A stretch of DNA of 64,000 nucleotides from Enorma phocaeensis. Lineage in GTDB: Bacteria > Actinomycetota > Coriobacteriia > Coriobacteriales > Coriobacteriaceae. Below, in pieces: positions 57,882 through 64,000 of this stretch. The notes beneath the pieces are model-generated. The model had not been told where the DNA came from and did no database searches. It was given only the letters and a program-made list of their open reading frames with translations. The DNA is taken from assembly GCF_016901575.1 (NCBI RefSeq), contig NZ_JACJKQ010000008.1:1-64000 (forward strand). Direction: 5' to 3'. The number at the start of each line of letters is the position of its first letter. The stretch's first letter is position 1. The position numbers and the translations under genes are program-made.

Positions 57882-58166
57882 ATGAAGAAGATCGTTCTGG
57901 CCTGCGGCTCGGGCATTGCCACCTCGACCGCGGTCGCGCAAAAGGTGACCGACCTCCTCAACAAGAATGGCTACGAGGGTCAGTTCAACATCGTTCAGTG
58001 CGCCATCGCCGAGGCGAAGTCGCAGTGCGAGGGTGCCGACCTGCTCGTCGCCACCACTGTGGCGCCCGAGGGCATCTCCTGCCCCTACGTGAGCGGTGTC
58101 CCGTTCCTTACCGGCGTCGGCCGCCCCGCTGCTGAGCAGCAGATTCTGGACATCATGGCCCAGTAA
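57882..58166 (+). CDS. Orphan PTS EIIB, galactitol/ascorbate-like
   Basis: The 94-residue protein has the P-loop VLACGSGIATSTAVAQKV with phosphocysteine C8, typical of GatB/SgaB-type EIIB. AAAGGAGA precedes the ATG. No EIIA or EIIC lies nearby, and a tRNA follows. A lone EIIB could serve a permease encoded elsewhere or act as a PTS-state signal carrier. Confidence 0.88.
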   Translation: MKKIVLACGSGIATSTAVAQKVTDLLNKNGYEGQFNIVQCAIAEAKSQCEGADLLVATTVAPEGISCPYVSGVPFLTGVGRPAAEQQILDIMAQ

Positions 58167-58235
58167 ATTTAATGCTTGCATGTTGAGGGCGGCTGGGATA
58201 AGATATTCTCCGCTTTCGACATAAGTCGTTGGCAC

Positions 58236-58322
58236 GCGGGCGTGGCGGAATTGGCAGACGCGTATGGTTCAGGTCCATATGGGGGCAACCCCGTGAAGGT
58301 TCAAGTCCTTTCGCCCGCACCA
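58236..58322 (+). tRNA. tRNA-Leu (anticodon CAG)
   Basis: Acceptor GCGGGCG (58236-58242) pairs with CGCCCGC (58312-58318). The anticodon arm ATGG-TTCAGGT-CCAT carries CAG. It has the long variable arm GGGGGCAACCCC, T arm GGTTCAAGTCC and an encoded CCA (58320-58322). Confidence 0.95.
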
Positions 58323-58332
58323 CAGCATTGAG

Positions 58333-58357
58333 AAGGCCCCGGTAACGGGGCCTTTTT
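58333..58357 (+). terminator. Terminator after tRNA-Leu(CAG)
   Basis: AGGCCCCG and CGGGGCCT form a perfect stem with a GTAA loop, followed by five T residues. Confidence 0.9.
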
Positions 58358-58484
58358 CGTGTCGCAGCGCAACGTGGCTGTGTTGGCCCGGCTTGACACG
58401 GCTGCACGACGTGGCGGAGCGATGCGGCAGCGCAAGGCGGCGCGGCGCATGATGGCGCAGGCCGCCGCGGCGGCTCGACTCTCG

Positions 58485-58542
58485 CCGTTGCTCGGTCTTG
58501 TTACGTTTTTTGCCTCAATTTTGTAAGAAAACCGAGCAACGG
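58485..58542. repeat. Inverted repeat (locus 7)
   Basis: CCGTTGCTCGGT (58485-58496) recurs perfectly inverted at 58531-58542. Continuations CTTGTTAC and TTTCTTAC (inverted side) are also similar. The rest of 58323-58735, between tRNA-Leu and the amidohydrolase, holds no gene. A 17-bp direct repeat GCCGATGCGTCGGAATG is at 58649-58665 and 58681-58697. Confidence 0.6.
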
Positions 58543-58735
58543 TGAATTTTGCTTTCGTCAAAGCTCGATAGTTTTGTAGCGACGGCGTTTTATGGCAAAG
58601 CGGCACGTGCCGGCGTGCCGGGACGCTGGAGCGCTGGAACGCCGAGGCGCCGATGCGTCGGAATGCCGCCACGCCGGGGTGCCGATGCGTCGGAATGTCG
58701 ATGCTGCGTTAATCTCAGGATGCCCGCCTGAGGCT

Positions 58736-60367
58736 CTAGTGTTCGAAGGCCTTCTCGCCGCGAATGTAGGTGGCGGCTGCGTGCACGAGGTCGATCTCGG
58801 AGGGGTCGATGGCGAGGATGTCTCGGTCGAGCACGACGAAGCTCGCCTTGTATCCGGGGCGAAGCATGCCCAGGCCCTCGAAGCCCGCCATGCGGGCGGC
58901 TTCACGCGTGTAGAGCGCCAGCGCCTCGGAGACGCAGATCGCCTGGTCTTGGCCAAAATCTGTCCCATCAAAGGCGCGGCGTGTCACCGCGGCCTTGATG
59001 TTGGGGAAGGGGTCCGACGGCGTCGCCCACGATGTTGCGGGAGCGTCGGTGGAGATGCACAGGTCGACTCCGGCGTCGAGGAGCGCGCGCAGCGGATAAT
59101 AGCGGCGGGTGCGCTCAGCGCCAAGGTTGGTGAGGTAGGCTCCGATTTCGGCATAGGGGAAGATGGGCTGCGTCACCACGGCGATGCCGTCACGCGCCAT
59201 CGTCTCGATCGCCTCTCGTGTAGGCGCGGTGACGTGCTCTATGCGTGCTGCGGGAGCTCCGGGCGCGAGGGGCACTTCCCAGAGGCCGGCTTTGTCGAGA
59301 CAGGCGACCACCCGATCGATGGTGCGCGTGCCCATGGCATGGGCCGAGAGCTGGCAGCCCGTGCGGCGGCAGAACGCGATGGCCGCGTCGATGTCCTCCT
59401 CGGTGCAGGTGGGCATGCCGCAAGCTTCGGGATCGCCCTCGTCGGAGGAGAGATACGGCTTATCAAACCAAGCCGTGCGCCCCGAGACGCTGCCGTCGCA
59501 TAGCAGCTTGATGCCCGCCATAAAGACGCGGTTGCTGCGGTCCATGGCCTCGGGAGCGATGGCGTACGAGGGATCGTCCTTTACGTAATCCCATAGCATG
59601 TAGGAGGCGATGTCCTGCTTGAGGCCTGCCTTGCCCGCGGCGCGCAGGGGAGGGAATGCGTCGCCTCCGTCAAGCGCGCACATGTCGGTGGCGGCGACGA
59701 TGCCCTGCGACGCCAGAAGGTCGCCAAGGTCGCAGATGTCACGCACCAGGTCGTCCTCGCCACGCTGTGGGAGCACCGAGCATACGAGTTCGCGCGCGTT
59801 CTCCTTGAGCACTCCTGTGGGCTCGCCGTTCACGTCGCGCTCGATCTCGCCGCCCTCGGGGTCCGGGGTGTCGCGCGTGATGCCGGCAAGCTCAAGGGCT
59901 CGGCTGTTCACGCAGCGAATATGCCCGCAGGAACGCATGATGCACACGGGGGCGTCGGGGCACCCCCGGTCAAGGTCCCAGCGAGTGGGCGAGCGCTTTT
60001 CTGCGAGCAGGCTCTCATCGTAGCCCCAGCCTAGAACCCAGGCGTCGGGGTCCTGTTCGGCGTGGCGGCGCGACACGGCTTCGACGAGCTCCTCGATGGA
60101 GGTGATGTCGGGGGGAAGGGCGGAGATGCGTTTGCTATAGTCGGCGAGCATGAGCGCGTGCATGTGTGCGTCCACAAAGCCCGGAATGACGCGCGCTCCG
60201 CCAAGGTCGACCTCGGGGCAGGCCGAGAGCCCTTGTGGCAAGTCGTGGCAATCGCCGATCCATAGGATGCGCTCGCCTTCGACGACAAGCGTGTCAGCTT
60301 GGGGGCGGTCGGGGTCGGCCGTCCAGATCTTGCCGTTGGTATAGCGCGTGCGGGTGGCTGCTGCCAT
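58736..60367 (-). CDS. YtcJ-type amidohydrolase (amidohydrolase family 3)
   Basis: The 543-residue metal-dependent hydrolase has the N-terminal beta element YTNGKIWTADPDRPQAD, the metal site GFVDAHMHALM, the middle QLSAHAMGTRTIDRVV and the C-terminal STDAPATSWATPSDPFPNI with the metal Asp. Substrates of this family vary and cannot be named. There is no signal peptide. The minus-strand ATG at 60367 follows AAGGGA. Confidence 0.88.
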   Translation of the reverse strand: MAAATRTRYTNGKIWTADPDRPQADTLVVEGERILWIGDCHDLPQGLSACPEVDLGGARVIPGFVDAHMHALMLADYSKRISALPPDITSIEELVEAVSRRHAEQDPDAWVLGWGYDESLLAEKRSPTRWDLDRGCPDAPVCIMRSCGHIRCVNSRALELAGITRDTPDPEGGEIERDVNGEPTGVLKENARELVCSVLPQRGEDDLVRDICDLGDLLASQGIVAATDMCALDGGDAFPPLRAAGKAGLKQDIASYMLWDYVKDDPSYAIAPEAMDRSNRVFMAGIKLLCDGSVSGRTAWFDKPYLSSDEGDPEACGMPTCTEEDIDAAIAFCRRTGCQLSAHAMGTRTIDRVVACLDKAGLWEVPLAPGAPAARIEHVTAPTREAIETMARDGIAVVTQPIFPYAEIGAYLTNLGAERTRRYYPLRALLDAGVDLCISTDAPATSWATPSDPFPNIKAAVTRRAFDGTDFGQDQAICVSEALALYTREAARMAGFEGLGMLRPGYKASFVVLDRDILAIDPSEIDLVHAAATYIRGEKAFEH

Positions 60368-60569
60368 GGTGGCGTCCCTTCGTGTCGAGCCCCATTGGCC
60401 CTATGATAGCCAAAGCGGCAGCGTGGCATCTTCTTTACCAGACCTTGACATATTGGTGGGCGTCCTGCATATTCCCTATGATTGTGTAGGAATAACAAGA
60501 TGCCCGTGGTACGATGACGCATGGGTGGGTCGACGTAATCGGAACCTCGACACTAGAGATGGTTGATCA

Positions 60570-60962
60570 ATGACATCAGCGAAACGAAGCATGTACGGCA
60601 AAGAGGTTCGCGAGCGAGCCATCGAGATTCTGGATGCCGGGGCGGGACACCGCGCCCTTGCCGCGAAGCTCGGCATTCCCGAGGCGACCGCGCGCCAATG
60701 GGCACGTGCCTACGCTGCCGGCGGCAAAGACGCCGTCTTGAATGCGGGCGCTCGACACCGGGTCTATGAGTATGACGTAAAGCTCGCCGTTGCCCGCGAC
60801 CGCGTCGAGCGGGGCAAGACGGTGCGCGAGGTCATGATCAAGTACAACGTCCCCAGCGAGTCGTCGGTCAAGGCTTGGTGCCGCCTGTATCGTGCCAAGG
60901 GCGCGGCGGCTTTGGTGGACAAGCCTCGGGGGAGAAAGCCCCGCAGCCAAAAAGAGCAGTAA
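60570..60962 (+). CDS. Orphan IS3/IS150-type OrfA helix-turn-helix protein
   Basis: The 130-residue basic protein has two HTH units, AIEILDAGAGHRALAAKLGIPEATARQW and VREVMIKYNVPSESSVKAW, as in IS150-like OrfA. There is no OrfB (DDE integrase) downstream, no inverted-repeat ends and no target duplication that I can see, so this is not a working insertion sequence. It could be a domesticated DNA-binding protein. The start is ATG 60570 with weak AGAGATGG upstream; ATG 60591 is an alternative. Confidence 0.75.
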   Translation: MTSAKRSMYGKEVRERAIEILDAGAGHRALAAKLGIPEATARQWARAYAAGGKDAVLNAGARHRVYEYDVKLAVARDRVERGKTVREVMIKYNVPSESSVKAWCRLYRAKGAAALVDKPRGRKPRSQKEQ

Positions 60963-61018
60963 ACGCGTAGCATTTTTCAGCAATCTGCGAACGGCCCTGT
61001 CGCACGAGTCGCGCGTGC

Positions 61019-61044
61019 TATGATAGGCGCCAGCAAACGCTGGC
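61019..61044 (+). promoter_or_regulatory. Promoter -10 and 5' hairpins of flavodiiron gene
   Basis: TATGAT at 61019-61024 is a likely -10; CTGTCG near 60997 is a weak -35. The transcript would begin with the hairpin GCCAGC-AAAC-GCTGGC (61029-61044), followed by CCGCT-GTG-AGCGG (61049-61061), which may protect the mRNA 5' end. Confidence 0.45.
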
Positions 61045-61077
61045 ATAGCCCGCTGTGAGCGGCAGAAAGGACGCATC

Positions 61078-62262
61078 ATGCTCAACGCGATCGAGATCTC
61101 GCCCAAGGTCTGGTGGGTCGGAGGCATTGACTGGAACGAGCGCTCGTTCCATGGCTACACCACCGAGAAGGGCATCACCTACAACGCCTACCTCATCATG
61201 GACGAGCAGGTCACCCTCATTGACACGGCGAAGGCGACCTTCACCGACGAGTTCCTGCAGCGCATCTCCCAGGTCGTCGATCCCTCTAAGATCGACATCG
61301 TTATCACCAACCACGTCGAGATGGACCACTCCGGCTCGCTGCCGGCGATCCATAAGGTTGCTCCCAACGCCAAGATCTATGCGTCTGCCGGCGCCGGCGT
61401 CAACGAGGTCCGCGCGCACTACGGCATCGAGGCCATCGGCGTGAAGAGCGGCGAGACGCTCTCCATCGGCGAGCGCACCCTCACCTTTGTCACCACCCCC
61501 ATGGTGCACTGGCCCGACAACATGGTTACCTACTCCGACGTCGACAAGATCCTGTTCTCCAACGACGCGTTCGGCCAGCACTTCGCCTCGACCAAGCGCT
61601 TCGACGACGAGAACGATCTGTGCGAGGTCATGAAGCAGGCCAAGAAGTACTACGCGAACATCGTGTGGCCCTATGGCATGCAGGCCAAGAAGGCGCTCGA
61701 CGTCGTGAAGACCCTTGACCTCAACTTGATCGCCCCGAGCCACGGCGTCATCTGGCGCTCCAACATCGACAAGATTCTTGAGAAGTATGAGGCCTGGACC
61801 ACGTATCAGACGGTCGACAAGGCCGTGGTGGTGTATGACTCGATGTGGCACTCCACCGAGTCCATGGCGCGCGAGATCACCGACGCCTTCATCAAGGAGG
61901 GCATCCCCGCCGAGCTCATCGATGTGAAGCACACCCACATCTCGGACATCATGCTCGAGCTCGCCGACGCCAAGTACGTCGCGGTCGGCTCTCCGACCCT
62001 AAACTCCAATATGATGCCCACCGTCGCGAGCTTCCTCACCTATATGCGCGGCCTCTCGCCCAAGAACGAGCAGCGCATCGGCCTCGCGTTCGGTTCCTAC
62101 GGCTGGGCCCCGCTCGGACCCAAGCAGGTCTACGCCGAGCTCGAGAACGCCAAGTTCCAGCTGCCCGTGCCGGTGGTGGCTCAGCAGTGGATTCCCAGCA
62201 AAGAGAACCTCGCCGAGCTTCAGGAGACGGTCTGCAAGATGATCGAGGCTGCGCAGGCGTAA
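61078..62262 (+). CDS. A-type flavoprotein (flavodiiron), FprA family
   Basis: Flavodiiron proteins reduce O2 or NO in anaerobes. The 394-residue protein has an N-terminal metallo-beta-lactamase-like diiron domain with HVEMDHSGSLP and a C-terminal flavodoxin domain from about residue 250 (VVVYDSMWHSTESMA; FGSYGWAPLG). ATG 61078 follows AAAGGA. It has no rubredoxin extension. This role fits an obligate anaerobe facing brief oxygen. Confidence 0.94.
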   Translation: MLNAIEISPKVWWVGGIDWNERSFHGYTTEKGITYNAYLIMDEQVTLIDTAKATFTDEFLQRISQVVDPSKIDIVITNHVEMDHSGSLPAIHKVAPNAKIYASAGAGVNEVRAHYGIEAIGVKSGETLSIGERTLTFVTTPMVHWPDNMVTYSDVDKILFSNDAFGQHFASTKRFDDENDLCEVMKQAKKYYANIVWPYGMQAKKALDVVKTLDLNLIAPSHGVIWRSNIDKILEKYEAWTTYQTVDKAVVVYDSMWHSTESMAREITDAFIKEGIPAELIDVKHTHISDIMLELADAKYVAVGSPTLNSNMMPTVASFLTYMRGLSPKNEQRIGLAFGSYGWAPLGPKQVYAELENAKFQLPVPVVAQQWIPSKENLAELQETVCKMIEAAQA

Positions 62263-62331
62263 CGGACGTCTGGATGGCGGACGCCTCTCGGGGCGCGCCG
62301 TCGCCGATGAAGGCTTATCTGCGATGTGAAG

Positions 62332-62378
62332 ATGCGGCGGCATGTTCCCGAAGGAGCGTGCCGCCGCATTCTCTTTTG
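62332..62378 (+). terminator. Terminator after flavodiiron gene
   Basis: ATGCGGCGGCA (62332-62342) pairs perfectly with TGCCGCCGCAT (62359-62369), followed by TCTCTTTT. The T tract is part of the first element of the mirror array at 62370. Confidence 0.7.
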
Positions 62379-62497
62379 CATTTCGGCCGCTTCGGAGAAA
62401 CTTCTTCTGCAAAATGGACGAATAGCCGCGTCTCAGGCGCTCTTAGCGTCCATTTTGCAGAAGAAGACCTTCGGAGGTGGCCATTCTGCATAAGAAG
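62370..62497. repeat. Mirror-symmetric four-element array, 128 bp (locus 8)
   Basis: 19-bp elements are at 62370-62388 and 62401-62419 (plus), and 62448-62466 and 62479-62497 (inverted). Gaps are 12, 28 and 12 bp, identical to the locus at 22732-22859. The first element is the most diverged. The rest of 62263-62762 holds a terminator and a possible -10 (TACAAT, 62702-62707) for the following gene. Confidence 0.85.
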
Positions 62498-62762
62498 TCT
62501 CGCCGGGCGTGACGGGATGGTCCCGCCGGGCGTGACGGGGTGGCCACGGCGGACATGACAGGGCGGCAAGTCTGCATATGCGTCCTATATGGAAAGCCTT
62601 GGCGGGCTCGGCGGGGCGTTTATTATTCGAGGGGCTGGATTTGGTGCAACCTTCTACCCGTATGCGTCGGCAATTATGCGACCGAGGTATGTAGATTCAG
62701 CTACAATACCATGGGTTATTGTCACAGGTTCTCTGTAACCTGGATACAAGAGGGGAAAGCAT

Positions 62763-64000
62763 ATGGGTCTCATAGCATTTCTCGTCGCCGTCCCGTTGGT
62801 AGCCGCCGTGCTGCTCATGCTGTTCCGTACGGACCAGCAGCGCTCGGTGATTACCGTCGTTGCGGCGGCCGCCACCGGCCTAGGCGCCGTGGCGTTTGCG
62901 GTCCAGCATCTGTTCGGAGGCTTCTCGATGTTCGAGCTGCCTCAGCAGACCAGCTACGCCATCACCTGGATCATGACTGCCGTGGATATCATCCTGTGCG
63001 CCGTGATTCTGTGGTCGGCGGTGCGCTATCGCAACCGTCTGGCCTTCGTGCTGGGCCTTGTCCAGACGCTGGGCGTCATCTGGTTTGCCAACATGACGCT
63101 GCCTGAGGGCGCCGAGCATATGCTCGAGATGCCGCTCTACGTGGATCAGCTCTCGGTGATCATGGTTCTCATCGTGGGCCTTGTCGGTAGCGCCATCTGC
63201 GTGTACGCCCTGGGCTACATGAAGGATTTCCAGCATCATGAGCCCGAAGGAGCTCCGGACCGCCGCCATTTCTTTAGCGCGCTCATGTTCTTGTTCCTCG
63301 CGGCCATGTTCGTGATCGTGCTCTCCGACAACCTGGAGTGGATGTTCACCGGCTGGGAGATCACCACGGTCTGCTCGTTCCTCATGATCGGCTACACCAA
63401 GACCGACGAGGCAATCAAGAATTCCTTCCGCCAGATCAACCTCAACATGATCGGCGGCATCGCGTTCCTTGCCGCGCTCGTGATTATCCATCTCACGGGC
63501 CTGCCCATGTCGCTGGCCGCCCTGCCGGTGGTCGCGAACTCCATGGTCGCCCCGCTGCTCATCTTCCCGATCATGCTCCTTTCGGTGGCCGGCCTCACCA
63601 AGGCCGCGCAGATGCCTTTCCAGAGCTGGCTTCTGGGCGCCATGGTCGCTCCCACCCCTACGAGTGCGCTGCTGCACTCCTCCACGATGGTCAAGGCGGG
63701 CGTCTTCCTGCTTGTGAAGCTCGCTCCGCTCTACCTTGCCTATCCGGTGGCGTCCTTCATGGTGGTCTCCATCGGCGGCATCACCTTCGTGCTCTGCTCG
63801 TTCATGGCCATCACCCAGAGCAACGCCAAGCGCGTGCTTGCCTACTCGACGATCGCCAACCTGGGCCTCATCTCCGCCTGCGCGGGCGTGGGCACCTCGG
63901 AGGCCGTGTGGGCTGCCATCTTCCTCATCATCTTCCACACCGTGTCCAAGTCGGTGCTGTTCCTGTGCGTGGGCACGGTCGAGCATCGCATCGGCTCCCG
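62763..64000 (+). CDS. NuoL-like proton-pumping membrane subunit (partial)
   Basis: The gene runs off the window end; 412 codons are visible. It is a polytopic antiporter-like subunit as in complex I NuoL, MrpA and membrane hydrogenases (EchA/HyfB). Visible motifs are YVDQLSVIMVLIVGLVGS, WEITTVCSFLMIGY with the helix-5 Glu, KAAQMPFQSWLLGAMVAPTPTSALLHSSTMVKAG with the pump Lys, and QSNAKRVLAYSTIANLG. ATG 62763 follows GAGGGGAAA. Whether it belongs to complex I, a hydrogenase or another complex cannot be told from this end. Confidence 0.88.
   Translation, partial: MGLIAFLVAVPLVAAVLLMLFRTDQQRSVITVVAAAATGLGAVAFAVQHLFGGFSMFELPQQTSYAITWIMTAVDIILCAVILWSAVRYRNRLAFVLGLVQTLGVIWFANMTLPEGAEHMLEMPLYVDQLSVIMVLIVGLVGSAICVYALGYMKDFQHHEPEGAPDRRHFFSALMFLFLAAMFVIVLSDNLEWMFTGWEITTVCSFLMIGYTKTDEAIKNSFRQINLNMIGGIAFLAALVIIHLTGLPMSLAALPVVANSMVAPLLIFPIMLLSVAGLTKAAQMPFQSWLLGAMVAPTPTSALLHSSTMVKAGVFLLVKLAPLYLAYPVASFMVVSIGGITFVLCSFMAITQSNAKRVLAYSTIANLGLISACAGVGTSEAVWAAIFLIIFHTVSKSVLFLCVGTVEHRIGS

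Noticed and set aside
60570-60962. Complete IS3 element
   Set aside because: No OrfB, no terminal inverted repeats and no target duplication visible.

Overview
The window is GC-rich bacterial chromosome with dense, mostly ordinary gene content. The protein style and gene order point to the actinobacterial class Coriobacteriia, most likely Collinsella or a close relative. Supporting signs are the TsaB-RimI-TsaD and HisZ-HisG fusions, a two-ATPase EcfA fusion, a fructose-family PTS next to fucose genes, and the Ala/Glu/Asp-rich codon style. The genus is an inference, not something read directly. There is no rRNA, CRISPR array, intact prophage or complete insertion sequence.

Layout: 0.2-7.2 kb is a housekeeping block (acpS, nnrD/E, alr, a family 4 uracil-DNA glycosylase, tsaE, tsaB-rimI-tsaD). 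7.3-9.5 kb holds a 16-codon Ile/Leu-rich leader peptide, two hairpins and cstA. 9.8-21.2 kb is a glycan region: a PRD/EIIA regulator divergent from split PTS genes IIA-IIB-IIC, a GH38 alpha-mannosidase, a FGGY sugar kinase, and fucU, fucI and fucA. 21.4-26.5 kb has a peptidoglycan-binding protein, tRNA-Gln with relic sequence behind it, a two-component system and a VTT membrane protein. 26.7-37.4 kb has polyprenyl diphosphate synthase, galE, a secreted coiled-coil CHAP protein, an FMN-riboswitch-controlled RibU/ECF transporter, murB, ApbE (FMN transferase) and a Gx-family membrane protein. 37.8-46.6 kb is a nearly complete histidine operon in the order hisZG-D-C-B-H-A-F-I-E. 46.7-57.7 kb holds a membrane LuxR-type protein, an ArsC/Spx-like protein, larB, larC, a phosphoesterase, mazG, eno, a DivIC/FtsB-like protein and ppx. 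The end has two tRNA-Leu genes, an orphan PTS EIIB, an amidohydrolase, an orphan IS3-type OrfA protein, a flavodiiron protein and a truncated NuoL-like gene.

The most unusual signal is not a gene. At least eight intergenic stretches at gene 3' ends contain short sequence elements laid out in mirror symmetry: copies on one strand, then matching copies on the other. Two loci 40 kb apart (22732-22859 and 62370-62497) have exactly the same 128-bp geometry, 19-12-19-28-19-12-19, with the same 19-bp consensus. A third (52409-52706) has six copies of a 26-bp element TGGTCAAA-N11-CTGGGCA, three forward then three inverted, with start-to-start steps of 51-53 bp. A fourth (35461-35655) reuses the TGGTCAAA-N11 frame. 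I know of no described family with this geometry.

How the genes work together: the PTS/GH38/fucose block suggests import and cleavage of an alpha-mannoside plus L-fucose catabolism to lactaldehyde and DHAP, fitting a gut mucosal glycan forager. RibU/ECF, ApbE and the Gx protein together suggest riboflavin uptake and surface flavinylation. tsaE and the tsaB-rimI-tsaD fusion supply most of the t6A tRNA-modification machinery. larB and larC make part of the nickel-pincer cofactor.
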